Assembly (NCBI GenBank): GCA_035691665.1
Contig: DASSIS010000007.1
Span: forward strand, 1-64,000
DNA: 64,000 nucleotides
Source: DASUBN01 sp035691665
GTDB lineage: Bacteria; Pseudomonadota; Gammaproteobacteria; Natronospirales; REEB76
Direction of reading: 5' to 3'
The notes below the pieces were generated by a model. That model made no database searches. It was not told where the DNA came from and saw only the letters and a list, made by a program, of their open reading frames with translations. The translations under genes were made by a program, and so were the position numbers. Shown in pieces: positions 24,538 to 34,124 of this stretch (positions are counted from its first letter, which is position 1; the number at the start of each line of letters is the position of its first letter).

Positions 24538-27125
24538 TATATCTCGAGGTCGGGGGCGCCGCGCAACAGCTTATCGCACTGCTCGGCAGGCAGGGGGGGG
24601 CTGAACAGGAAACCTTGCATCAGGTGGCAACCCTCGGTCACGAGTTGCCGCATCTGGCCCACGGTCTCTACTCCTTCCGCGATCACCCGGAACTTGAGCC
24701 GGTCCGCGAGCGTGAGGATGGTGCGGGCGATGGCAGCGTCGTACTCGCTGCTGGCGATCCCCTGCACGAAAGCCCGGTCGATCTTGATGATATCCACCGG
24801 CAGATGCTTGATGTACATAAGCGAGGAATGGCCGGTGCCGAAGTCGTCCAGGGCGATACGCACGCCCAGGGACTTCAGGTCCTCCAGTATGCGGATGCTC
24901 GCCTTCACGTCCTGCATGATCAGGCTTTCGGTGATCTCGAACTGCAGCGCCGAGGGCGGCAGACCCGAGGCCATGAGCGCGTCTTCCACCACCCGCCGCA
25001 GGTTCTGCATGGTGAATTGGCGGACCGAGAGGTTCACCGCCACATGCAGGCGCTTGCCACGCGCCGACTTGTACCAGATGCCGGTCTGGCGGCAGGCCTC
25101 TTCCAATACCCATTGTCCCAGCGGGACGATCAGCCCCGTCTCCTCCGCGAGCTGGATGAACTCGCTGGGCGGCACGAGGCCGAGTTCCGGATCTTGCCAG
25201 CGCACCAGCGCTTCCACGCCGACGATACCGCCCTCCTTCACGTCAAACTGCGGCTGGTAGTGCAGCACCATCTCATGGTGCCTCAAGGCGCGGCGCAAGG
25301 CATTCTCGCTGGAGAGACGCCGCATGGCCTTGGTGTGCATGTCCTGGGTGAAGAACTGGTAGTTGTTGCGTCCGCGTTCCTTGGCCTTGTACATGGCGCT
25401 ATCGGCGTTCTGCAACAACGCCTGGGCGGTGGAGCCGTCGCTCGGATACATACTCACGCCGATGCTGGCGCCGAGGTTCACCTCCGTGCCTTCGAGCAGG
25501 ATCGGCTCGGCGAGCGAGGCCAGGATGCGCTCGCAGGTGAGCGTCACGGACTGGGGTTCGTTGCAATCCTCGGCGATCACCGTGAACTCGTCGCCGCCGA
25601 GGCGCGCCACCGTGTCCGAGGTGCGTACACACTCCAGCAAGCGCTGTCCGATCTGGTAGAGCAGCTGATCGCCGACGTTGTGGCCGAGAGAGTCGTTCAC
25701 GCTCTTGAACCGGTCCACGTCTATGAACATGAGCGCCAGGGGGCGGCGTGAGCGGCGCGCTCTGGCCAGGGATTGCTCCATGCGATCCATGAACAAGGTG
25801 CGGTTCGGCAGTCCGGTCAAGTGATCGAAGTTGGCGAGGCGGCGCATCTCCTCTTCGGCCTGCTTGCGGTCCGCGGCCGAGAGCGCCAGGGCCATGAAGT
25901 CGGCGAGCGCGCTCGCGTAATTGATCTCCTCCGCGGTCCAGTGCCGTACGTCACCGGCCCATTCGTGGAGCACCACGCCGCGCACCTTATAGCCGTGACG
26001 GAAGGGCACCACCATAACCGAGTTGATGTTGTACTGCTTGAAGTAGTAGTGCCAGATCTTGGCGAGGCGCGAGTCACGGCGGATGTCCGGGACCGGTACC
26101 GCGCGACTCTGCTGCAACTCCTCGAAGAGCTCGGGGCAGTCATCCTTCTCGATGTTGGCGCGGGACTGGGTGGAATGGTCGCCGCGATCGAAGGTGTGCA
26201 CGCAGCGCATGGCGGTGCCGATGGAGTTCATCAGCCAGATGCTGATGCGTTCGCACTGGGTCGCCTGGGTGGAGCGGGAACTTATGACCTCGAAAGCGGC
26301 GCGCAGGTCGCCCGTGGAGATGCTCGGGTCACGGGTCAACTCGTAGAGCTGAGAATCCTTGTGGCGGGTGCGTTCTTCTTCGCGCTTCAAGCGCGTCTCG
26401 AGGCGCGTGCGCTGGTTGGCCTCCGCATCGAGCTCTTCCGCCATGCCCTCATAAGAGAGCTTGAGCCGGAGCCGCTCGGCGATTTCCTCCTGGCGCGTAC
26501 GCGCGATGAGGCAGAGGGTCACCGCCACCACGGCACTCACGAGCGCCACCAAGATGCCCGAGATGCCCGGTTCCAACGCGAGCCTCAAATCGATGGGCAG
26601 GAACAGCACGACGAGGTACATGACGTAGAAGGAGACGCTCCCCGCCAGCATCACGGAGGGCAAGGCGCCCATGACCACCAGCAGGATCAGCAGCGTGACC
26701 TGGTTCTCCATCGAACCGGGGTGGAACATGAACCAACCGGCGGTGCCCCACACCACGCCGAGCAGCGCAGTGAGCACCAGGAAGACCTTCTGCCAGCGGC
26801 TCGCGGTATCGACGGAGGCGATCTCGCCTGCCGCCGAACCCCAACTCAACCAGACCCGGACCACGCTCACGAGCGCCATGCATGCGAGCCAGGCCGACAT
26901 GGCCACGTGGTTGATCTCGGACCAGAAGGCGGCGGCGGCGAGCGCAGCCGCGCACATGACGGCCAGATCGGTCCAGCCGAATTTGCGTAGTGCGTTCACC
27001 CGCGCCAGCTGCACATGCTGGTCGAAGGAGAAGAATTTCTTTACCGGATTCTCGGCAGCCATCCTGATTCGCCCCAGCCCCCTGAAGCTGTTCGCCCGCT
27101 TAGGTCTGCGGGCCGGCATAGTCAC
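24537..27125 (-). CDS. Membrane GAF-GGDEF-EAL cyclic-di-GMP protein (862 aa)
   Basis: Five or six membrane helices span residues 50-205, followed by a coiled coil, a GAF-like domain (about 270-420), a GGDEF domain with intact RLGGDEF and an upstream RTSD inhibitory site, and an EAL domain with EALVRW, DDFGTG, KIDRAF and AEGVET. Both synthesis and hydrolysis of c-di-GMP look possible. It is a close paralogue of the next gene. The start is uncertain: GTG at 27125, ATG at 27119 or ATG at 27062 (MAAENPVKKFF) are all possible. Confidence 0.88.
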   Translation of the reverse strand: MTMPARRPKRANSFRGLGRIRMAAENPVKKFFSFDQHVQLARVNALRKFGWTDLAVMCAAALAAAAFWSEINHVAMSAWLACMALVSVVRVWLSWGSAAGEIASVDTASRWQKVFLVLTALLGVVWGTAGWFMFHPGSMENQVTLLILLVVMGALPSVMLAGSVSFYVMYLVVLFLPIDLRLALEPGISGILVALVSAVVAVTLCLIARTRQEEIAERLRLKLSYEGMAEELDAEANQRTRLETRLKREEERTRHKDSQLYELTRDPSISTGDLRAAFEVISSRSTQATQCERISIWLMNSIGTAMRCVHTFDRGDHSTQSRANIEKDDCPELFEELQQSRAVPVPDIRRDSRLAKIWHYYFKQYNINSVMVVPFRHGYKVRGVVLHEWAGDVRHWTAEEINYASALADFMALALSAADRKQAEEEMRRLANFDHLTGLPNRTLFMDRMEQSLARARRSRRPLALMFIDVDRFKSVNDSLGHNVGDQLLYQIGQRLLECVRTSDTVARLGGDEFTVIAEDCNEPQSVTLTCERILASLAEPILLEGTEVNLGASIGVSMYPSDGSTAQALLQNADSAMYKAKERGRNNYQFFTQDMHTKAMRRLSSENALRRALRHHEMVLHYQPQFDVKEGGIVGVEALVRWQDPELGLVPPSEFIQLAEETGLIVPLGQWVLEEACRQTGIWYKSARGKRLHVAVNLSVRQFTMQNLRRVVEDALMASGLPPSALQFEITESLIMQDVKASIRILEDLKSLGVRIALDDFGTGHSSLMYIKHLPVDIIKIDRAFVQGIASSEYDAAIARTILTLADRLKFRVIAEGVETVGQMRQLVTEGCHLMQGFLFSPPLPAEQCDKLLRGAPDLEI

Positions 27126-27186
27126 TCAGGCATTATGTCACATTAAATCTAATAGGTTCTAGCTAATCCCTTCGTACCCAAACTAC

Positions 27187-29715
27187 CTAGATTTCCAAGT
27201 CAGGCACGCCTTGCAACAGCCTATCGCATTCGGGTTCCGATAGGGGTGGACTGAACAGATAGCCCTGCATGATGTGACAACCCTGGGCTTTCAGGGTCTC
27301 CATCTGCCGCACGGTCTCCACCCCTTCCGCGATCACCTCGAGTTTTAAGCTCTCTCCCAAGGCGATGATGGCGTGGGCGATGGCGGTGTCGTACTGGCTC
27401 TTGTGGATCACGTCCACGAACTCCCGGTCGATCTTGAGCACGTCCACCGGCAGCCGCTTCAGGTAGAGCAGCGAGGAATGGCCGGTGCCGAAGTCGTCCA
27501 GGGCGATGCGCACCCCCAGCATCTTGAGCTGTTCCAGCACGCTGATGTTGGCCTCCACCTCCTGCATGATCAGGCTCTCGGTGATCTCGAGCTGCAGGGC
27601 TGCGGGGGGCAGGCCGGAGTCGCGTAGGGCGGAACGCACCACGTCCACCAGGTTCTTCATGCCGAACTGGCGCACCGAGAGGTTCACGGCGATGTGGAAG
27701 TGCTGACTCTTGTTCGAGTCATGCCAACGCTTGGCGCGGCGGCAGGCCTCCTCCAATACCCACTGCCCCAGCGGCACGATCAGCCCCGTCTCCTCCGCCA
27801 GCGGGATGAACTCGCCCGGCCAGATGAGCCCGAGCTCCGGGTCCTGCCAGCGCACCAAGGCCTCGAGGCCCACGATACCGCCGCTTTCGACGTCGAACTG
27901 CGGCTGGTAGTGCAGCACCATCTCCGTGCGTTGCAGGGCCTTGCGCAGGGCGTTCTCCCGGGAAAGGTGCAACATGGCGCGCACGTGCATGTCCTGGGTG
28001 AAGAATTGGTAATTGTTGCGTCCCCGCTCCTTAGCCTTGTACATGGCGCTGTCGGCGTTCTGCAGCAGCAGATCCCCGTCGGCACCGTCGTTGGGATAGA
28101 GGCTGATGCCGATGCTGCAGGTGAGGTTCACCTCGGTCTGCCCGAGCGAGATGGGTTCCACGACCGCCTTCAGGATGCGCTCGCAGGCGGTGGTGATGAA
28201 CTCTGCGTCCTGGCAGTTCTCCAGGAGTACCGTGAACTCGTCGCCCCCGAGGCGCGCCACCGTGTCGGAAGCGCGCACGCAGGCCAAGAGGCGTTTGCCG
28301 ATGGTGCGCAGCACCAGGTCGCCCGCATGGTGCCCCAGGGAATCGTTGATGCTCTTGAAGCGATCCACGTCGACGAACAGGATCGCCACCCGCTGGCTTG
28401 CCCGGCGCGCCTTGGCGAGCCCCTGAGCCAGGCGGTCCAGGAACAAGGAGCGGTTCGGCAGGCCCGTGAGGCGGTCGTAATTAGCCATCTCCCGGAGCTT
28501 GTCTTCGGCGTCGCGCCGCTCGTTGGCCGTTAGGGCGAGGGAGACGAAATCCGCGAGCGAGCTCGCGAAACTGGCCTCGTCCCGGGTCCACTCCCGGACC
28601 CCGCCCTGGTATTCATGGGTGATCACTCCGCGCAGCTTCTGACCATGGCGGAAAGGGGCCACCAGCAGCGCCGTGACGCCGTTCGGGCGCAGGTATTCCT
28701 TGAGCTCTCCCACCCGTGGATCCCCGATGGTGTCGCTGATGGCGTAGGTCCGGGTCTCGTGGATGGCGTCGAACAAAGCCGGGTTGCGGCGACGATCGAT
28801 CGTCTCCCCTCCTCCGTTGCTGTGCCGCGCACCGTGGAGCACATGGGCGCAGCGCAGGTTTTCGCCCTTCTCGTCCAGGAACCAGACCGCGATGCGCTTG
28901 CAGTGGATGGCCTGGGCAGCCTTCTCGGTGATGACCGTGAGCCCGCCCTTGAGATCGCCGGCGGAGATGCTGGATTCCCGGGCCAGTTCCAGCAGCGACT
29001 GGCTCTGGCGCCGCATGCGCTCCTCGCCTTCCCTGAGCTTGGTCTCCACCTGGGTGCGTTCGGACACCTGTCCGGTGAGCTCTTCCACGATGGTGGCGTA
29101 GGAAAACCGCAGGTTGAGCCCCTCCAGGAGACGGGCGTTGGCGAGCCGCGTCACGGCCAAGAAGAGCGCACCCGCGGCCACGAGCAGCAGGGCCACCGCC
29201 GCCGCGGTCACATCGCCATACAGAAGGAGGCGGATCGCCGCCGGGATGAGGGAGAGCACCAGGAAGGCAAGATAGTGCACCAGGCTCGCGCTCAGGAGCG
29301 GCACGGCGAGGGCGGCTATCATCGCCAGCAGCAGTGCCGGGAGGCTCATCCCCATCCAGCCGTCCCCGCTCAGACAGAGCAAGCCGCAGAGCCCCCAGGC
29401 GAGGCCGAGGGCCGCCGTGCTGCCCAGGTAGACCCGGTACCAGCGGGCCGTGTCTTCCACGGGGATCATCCGCTTCTTGAATACGGATCCCAGGCCTGCG
29501 CGCAGGGTCGCGATCAGGCCGAGTGCGGCCGCACATGTGATCAGCATCACATGTCCGCCGTCGCGTGCGACCCATATGATGACGAGCGCGGCGAGGAGCC
29601 CCGAGCCATCCGCTCCCCAGCTGAAGCGATAGAGCAGGTTGGTCTGTTCGGCCCTGACCTGCCGCGCGACCTCTTCGTTATGTATTTCCGGGCAGACCGC
29701 GGTGGTTATGGGCAC
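27187..29715 (-). CDS. Membrane GAF-GGDEF-EAL cyclic-di-GMP protein (842 aa)
   Basis: Same architecture as the neighbouring 862-residue protein: six N-terminal membrane helices, a linker, a GAF-like domain, GGDEF with RASD five residues before the motif, and EAL with EALVRW, DDFGTGHSS and AEGVETV. All key motifs are intact. The C-terminal halves of the two proteins are much more alike than their membrane domains, which points to tandem duplication and divergence of sensing. The start is a GTG. The gap to its paralogue is 61 bases with no clear terminator, so they may be co-transcribed. Confidence 0.88.
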   Translation of the reverse strand: MPITTAVCPEIHNEEVARQVRAEQTNLLYRFSWGADGSGLLAALVIIWVARDGGHVMLITCAAALGLIATLRAGLGSVFKKRMIPVEDTARWYRVYLGSTAALGLAWGLCGLLCLSGDGWMGMSLPALLLAMIAALAVPLLSASLVHYLAFLVLSLIPAAIRLLLYGDVTAAAVALLLVAAGALFLAVTRLANARLLEGLNLRFSYATIVEELTGQVSERTQVETKLREGEERMRRQSQSLLELARESSISAGDLKGGLTVITEKAAQAIHCKRIAVWFLDEKGENLRCAHVLHGARHSNGGGETIDRRRNPALFDAIHETRTYAISDTIGDPRVGELKEYLRPNGVTALLVAPFRHGQKLRGVITHEYQGGVREWTRDEASFASSLADFVSLALTANERRDAEDKLREMANYDRLTGLPNRSLFLDRLAQGLAKARRASQRVAILFVDVDRFKSINDSLGHHAGDLVLRTIGKRLLACVRASDTVARLGGDEFTVLLENCQDAEFITTACERILKAVVEPISLGQTEVNLTCSIGISLYPNDGADGDLLLQNADSAMYKAKERGRNNYQFFTQDMHVRAMLHLSRENALRKALQRTEMVLHYQPQFDVESGGIVGLEALVRWQDPELGLIWPGEFIPLAEETGLIVPLGQWVLEEACRRAKRWHDSNKSQHFHIAVNLSVRQFGMKNLVDVVRSALRDSGLPPAALQLEITESLIMQEVEANISVLEQLKMLGVRIALDDFGTGHSSLLYLKRLPVDVLKIDREFVDVIHKSQYDTAIAHAIIALGESLKLEVIAEGVETVRQMETLKAQGCHIMQGYLFSPPLSEPECDRLLQGVPDLEI

Positions 29716-29975
29716 GCTCGGGATCTCTGCATGCGTTCTTGAAACGGGCCACGCATGGGCCCACCCTTATGGTAGACGGCCTTCTCTGGCCCCAACCCCG
29801 ACCCTTTCAACAAAGAAAGATACTAGTTAACTTAAGGCGACTATACCAGCGAGTGCATATTACACTTCAGAACCAGGGGATTCTGCGCAACGCATAGACT
29901 GATTGCAGTCAACCTCACAGCACATCCCCCGTTAGCTGGACAGAATACGCATCAATATAGACCGGGAGCCGATCG

Positions 29976-31829
29976 ATGTACTTCAGACACACTTCACTGC
30001 GCATGGCACGGAGCGGCGCGTTCGCCCTGATGTTCCTGCTGACCGCCTGCGGCGGCTCCAGCTCCTCCACCGGCACCGCTACCACCGATTGCACGCAGCC
30101 GAGCACCAGCGATCCGCAAGGCTGCACCTACGTCAGCTTCACCGACGCACCCGGCGACTTCCTGACTTACACCGTGACCATCACCTCCCTGAGCCTGACG
30201 CGCACGGACGGCACGGTGGTCAACCTGTTGCCCAAGACCACCACCGTGGACTTCGCGCAGTATGACGACTTGAGCGAATTCTTGACCCTGGCCACCATGC
30301 CTATCGGCACCTACAAGACCGGCACCATCACGGTCGATTACAGCAGCGCGGACATCGAGGTGGAAGACAACAGCGGCAATGCCGTGCAGGTCAAGCCCGT
30401 CGACCAGACCGGCAAACCCATCACCGCCCTCACCCTCGCCCTCAAGCTCGACAGCCAGGGAGACCTGACGCTGGTGCCGGGCGTGCCGCAGCTCTTCCAG
30501 GTCGACTTCAACCTGGATGCCTCCAACACCGTCGACCTGACCACCGATACGGTGACCGTGCAGCCCTTCCTGACCGGGAGCATCAACCCCAACCTGGACA
30601 ACCAGGTGCGGGTGCGTGGCCCCTTGGCGACGGTAGACAGCTCCGGTGCAGATTTCACGCTGAATGTGCGCCCGTTCGCTCAGCTCAGCGGCGACTACGG
30701 CGGCTTGAGGGTGTTCACCACTGACAACACCGTCTTCGACATCGACCAGACGCCCTACTCCGGTAACGCGGGCCTGACTGCCCTCGCCGCGGCCGGCGCT
30801 GACACCGCGGTCGTCGCCAAAGGCAGCTTCAACTTCAACAGTGACACCTTCATCGCCACCGAGGTGGACGCGGGTTCCAGCGTGCCGGGCGGCACCCTGG
30901 ATGCGGCGGAGGGCGTGGTGCTGAGCCGCAGCGCCGATTCCATCGTGCTGCGTGGCGCCACCCTCTACCGGGCTGGGCAGACAGCCACTTTCCATGACAG
31001 CGTCGCCGTCACCTTGGCCTCGACCACCAAGGTGCACGAGGCCGGCTCGCCCAAGGCCAGCTTCGACATCAGCGACATCTCCGTGGGGCAGCGCCTGCTG
31101 GTGTTCGGCAAGCTCACGAATACCAACTCCAGCTCCCTGGCGCTCGATGCCAGCAGCGGCTTCGCCCGGCTGCTGTACACGCGCTTCGACGGCACCGTAT
31201 CCTCGGCGCCGGTCACGGGTGGCGGCACGGCGTCCATGGGCGTGCAGATGCAATACATCGAAGGCCGGCCCGTCAGCATGTTCAACTTCACGGGCACGGG
31301 CACCAGCACGCTCAACGACGCGGACCCCACCAACTATTCGGTTTCCGCCGCCGGTGGCATCCTGAACGGCATCGCGCTGAATGACCCGGTGCGGGTCTGG
31401 GGCTTCGTCACCCCCTTCGGCAGCGCCCCGCCTGACTTCAACGCCACAAGCGTCGCGGATTACATCGACGCCCGGGCGCGTCTGGTCCTGGCATGGCCTT
31501 CTCCCGGTACCGCCAATGCGTTCACCTCCATGAGCAGCATCAGCGGGATCGTGCTCAACCTGGCGAGTTCCCCGCTCGTGCATGAAATACGGCAAGGTGG
31601 CATCGTGACACAGCTCGCCACCGCACCGACCATACAGGGCACCCTGGGCGTCTTCGCCATCGACCAGAACGGCATCGTGCAGACCCACGTGACCCTCGAC
31701 GCCTTCCTCTCGGACCTGACGGCGCGGATGACGGCGGGAGCGAAGATCAGGCTGTTCTATGCGGGCGGCGGTTATACCGGCAGCACCGCCACCATGAAGG
31801 CCAACCTGATCGCTGTCATCCTGCAGTAA
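29976..31829 (+). CDS. DUF4382/DUF5666-like lipoprotein
   Basis: A 617-residue exported protein with lipobox LTACGG. An N-terminal beta domain (residues 50-200) with TDAPGDFLTYTVTITSLSL resembles DUF4382. The remainder is a series of beta-rich units with repeated phrases such as VRVRGPLATV, VVLSRSADSIVLRG and VRVWGFVTP, as in DUF5666 repeats. Probable cell-surface or periplasmic protein of unknown function. It is monocistronic: preceded by about 260 bases of non-coding sequence in which I see no clear promoter, and followed by a terminator. Confidence 0.8.
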   Translation: MYFRHTSLRMARSGAFALMFLLTACGGSSSSTGTATTDCTQPSTSDPQGCTYVSFTDAPGDFLTYTVTITSLSLTRTDGTVVNLLPKTTTVDFAQYDDLSEFLTLATMPIGTYKTGTITVDYSSADIEVEDNSGNAVQVKPVDQTGKPITALTLALKLDSQGDLTLVPGVPQLFQVDFNLDASNTVDLTTDTVTVQPFLTGSINPNLDNQVRVRGPLATVDSSGADFTLNVRPFAQLSGDYGGLRVFTTDNTVFDIDQTPYSGNAGLTALAAAGADTAVVAKGSFNFNSDTFIATEVDAGSSVPGGTLDAAEGVVLSRSADSIVLRGATLYRAGQTATFHDSVAVTLASTTKVHEAGSPKASFDISDISVGQRLLVFGKLTNTNSSSLALDASSGFARLLYTRFDGTVSSAPVTGGGTASMGVQMQYIEGRPVSMFNFTGTGTSTLNDADPTNYSVSAAGGILNGIALNDPVRVWGFVTPFGSAPPDFNATSVADYIDARARLVLAWPSPGTANAFTSMSSISGIVLNLASSPLVHEIRQGGIVTQLATAPTIQGTLGVFAIDQNGIVQTHVTLDAFLSDLTARMTAGAKIRLFYAGGGYTGSTATMKANLIAVILQ

Positions 31830-31851
31830 CGCAGGATATGACCGGATGGCT

Positions 31852-31881
31852 GGGCGGCCCGCTCACGCGGGCCGCCCTTTT
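31852..31881. terminator. Terminator after the DUF4382 lipoprotein
   Basis: An 11-bp stem, GGGCGGCCCGC with GCGGGCCGCCC, is followed by TTTTC. It separates convergent genes and touches the stop codon of the PAS-GGDEF-EAL gene. Confidence 0.88.
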
Positions 31882-33971
31882 CATGCCCGCGGCCTGAAGA
31901 ACGTGGCCCCGCTGCGCATCAGCTCCTCCACATGGGCGGCGGCCTGGGGGCGGGCGAACAGGAATCCCTGCCCCTGCTCGCAATCCAGGGTCTTCAGGAA
32001 CTCCCATTGGGCCGCGGTCTCGACCCCTTCGGCGATCACCTGGATATTCAGGCTCTTCGCCAGCGCGATGATCGCCCGCATGATGGCCTGCTGGTGTTCG
32101 TCATGGGGCAGGTTGCTGACGAAGGCCCGGTCCACCTTGAGATAGTCCACCCGGTACTGCCGCAGGTAATTCAGGGACGAGTAGCCGGTGCCGAAGTCGT
32201 CGATGGCGATCCCGACCCCGAGGTCGTGCAGGTTGTCGAACACCGCCCGGGTCCGCTCCGGGTTCTCCATCATGCTGCTCTCGGTGAGCTCCAGCACCAG
32301 GCTCCCGGGCAGCAAGCCGGTCTCGTCCAGGATGGACATGATCCGGTCCAGGAAGTCAGGTTGCCTAAGCTGGCGTGGCGAGATGTTCACCGCCATGTGC
32401 AGGTCCTGCAATCCCGCGTCCTGCCAGGCGCGCATCTGCAGGCAGGCGCTCTTCAACACCCATTCCCCGAGCCGGACGATGTGCCCGGTCTCTTCCGCCA
32501 CCGGGATGAAGCGCGCGGGCGGGATCAGTCCCAGTTCCGGATGCTGCCAGCGCAGCAGCGCCTCAGCGCCGCTGATGCTGCCGCTGTAGAGGTCGAAATA
32601 CGGTTGGTAGTGCAGGAACAGCTCTCCGTGCTCCATCGCTTGCCGCAGACCCGTGGCGAGGCGCAGTGATTCGCTCGTGTCCGTCTCGCCGCCGCTGAAG
32701 CATTCGATGCTGCCGGCGCCGCGCCGCATGGCCGCGTGCATGGCATGGCCGGCGTGCCGGAAGAGCATCTGGGCATCCTGGTCGGGGGGCGCGGTGGCGA
32801 TGCCGATGCTGGCCGAGAGATAGAGGTTCTGCTCGGCGGCCGGCAAGGGCGCTTCCAGGCCGGCGAGGATGCTCTGCGCCATCTCCACCGCCTCGCTCCG
32901 GGCACCGATCTTCGGCAGCAGCACGCCGAAGCCATCGCTGCCGAGATGGAAGGCTTCGCCCCAGCCCGCCACCGTCTCCTGCAGCCGATGGGCGAGCTTG
33001 CGCAGCACTTCGTCGCCTACCGCCGTGCTGAAGGTGCTGTTCACCAGGGCGAAGTTGTCGATGTCGAGATAGAGCAGCGCCATGGGCGTCTTGGCCGTTC
33101 CCGCGTGCTGTACTGCCTGGGCCAGCCGGCGCATCAGCATGAACCGGTTGGGGAGGCCGGTCAGGGAATCGTGGCTGGCGAGGAACGCCAGGCGGTCCTC
33201 GTAGGCGCGAAGCTGCGTCATGTCGGTGATGACCGCCACGTAATGGTTGAGTTGCCCGCGCTTGTCGCGCACCGCGCTCAGGCTCGCGAGCTCCGTGAAA
33301 CCGCCGCCGTCGTGCCGCAGGTCCTGCAGCTCGCCGCGCCAATGCCCGTCGGTGCCGACCGCGCGCAATATCTCCTTGCGCGCCACGGCCGGCAGCGCTT
33401 CTTCCCGCAGTCCATGCGGGACCCTGCCGATCAGCGCTGCTTCGTCATGCCCGGTGATGCCGAGATAGGCCCGGTTGACCGAGATCACATTGAGATCCCG
33501 ATCCAGGATCAGGATGCCCTCCGCGATGTTCTCCAGCACCTGGGAGGCGAGATCGAGCCCCTCCTCCGTACTGGCTGCACCTTGCAGCAGTCCCGTCCGG
33601 GGCGCCGCCGTCTGCATGAAGCCGAGCAGCTGGCGGCGCGATCCCATCTGCATGCGTTCCACATGGATGTCCACGAGCGTCCCGCCATGCGCTCCGCCCT
33701 CCAGCGCCGCGACGAAACCGCTGTTGCCGGTCTTCTCCGCCTCGACGAGCGCCGCCCGGATCTTCTCCTTGTCCTGCGCGGCGAAGCGCTGGGCGAGCGC
33801 ACCGCCGGTGCGGGTGCGTGCCCCGCTCACGGGGTGTTGCCAGAAGCCGGTGACGCCCGCGGTATCGCAGACGAACACGAGCTTCGCCACCGCCAGTGGC
33901 GGCGCGACGTGCCGGCTTTGGGTCTTCTTCTTGCGCAAGGGTCCGCACCTTCCGTAGCCCCACTCCGACAA
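31881..33971 (-). CDS. PAS-GGDEF-EAL protein with degenerate GGDEF
   Basis: A 696-residue cytosolic protein. A divergent sensory region (residues 25-130) is followed by a PAS domain (ILDRDLNVISVNRAYLGITG near 155), a GGDEF domain and an EAL domain. The GGDEF motif reads GSDGF, so cyclase activity is probably lost; the EAL domain keeps EALLRW, DDFGTGYSS, KVDRAF and AEGVET and should be a phosphodiesterase, perhaps GTP-regulated through the dead GGDEF. Convergent with the DUF4382 gene; a terminator lies upstream. Confidence 0.88.
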   Translation of the reverse strand: MSEWGYGRCGPLRKKKTQSRHVAPPLAVAKLVFVCDTAGVTGFWQHPVSGARTRTGGALAQRFAAQDKEKIRAALVEAEKTGNSGFVAALEGGAHGGTLVDIHVERMQMGSRRQLLGFMQTAAPRTGLLQGAASTEEGLDLASQVLENIAEGILILDRDLNVISVNRAYLGITGHDEAALIGRVPHGLREEALPAVARKEILRAVGTDGHWRGELQDLRHDGGGFTELASLSAVRDKRGQLNHYVAVITDMTQLRAYEDRLAFLASHDSLTGLPNRFMLMRRLAQAVQHAGTAKTPMALLYLDIDNFALVNSTFSTAVGDEVLRKLAHRLQETVAGWGEAFHLGSDGFGVLLPKIGARSEAVEMAQSILAGLEAPLPAAEQNLYLSASIGIATAPPDQDAQMLFRHAGHAMHAAMRRGAGSIECFSGGETDTSESLRLATGLRQAMEHGELFLHYQPYFDLYSGSISGAEALLRWQHPELGLIPPARFIPVAEETGHIVRLGEWVLKSACLQMRAWQDAGLQDLHMAVNISPRQLRQPDFLDRIMSILDETGLLPGSLVLELTESSMMENPERTRAVFDNLHDLGVGIAIDDFGTGYSSLNYLRQYRVDYLKVDRAFVSNLPHDEHQQAIMRAIIALAKSLNIQVIAEGVETAAQWEFLKTLDCEQGQGFLFARPQAAAHVEELMRSGATFFRPRA

Positions 33972-34062
33972 GGGGCGCCTTTGGGGATGCCGTCCGAATT
34001 ATGGGTTTTAAAACCCACGCAGGAGTATAGACAGTTGCACGCCACGCACAATAGCCGTGCGC

Positions 34063-34097
34063 AAAAATGCAGCGCCCGCCTTAGGAGGCGGGCGCTG
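34063..34097 (-). terminator. Terminator of the lipoprotein cluster
   Basis: A perfect 11-bp stem, CAGCGCCCGCC with GGCGGGCGCTG, has a 6-base loop. Five Ts follow one base after the stem on the minus strand. It closes the minus-strand operon of genes at 34125-37693. Confidence 0.85.
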
Positions 34098-34124
34098 GAT
34101 AAAAACTCACCAACCCGGCGGCGA

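Noticed and set aside
29994..31688. A 564-codon minus-strand frame opposite the DUF4382 lipoprotein
   Set aside because: The plus strand has a signal peptide, a lipobox and beta repeats; the opposite frame is Gly/Arg-rich without any domain.
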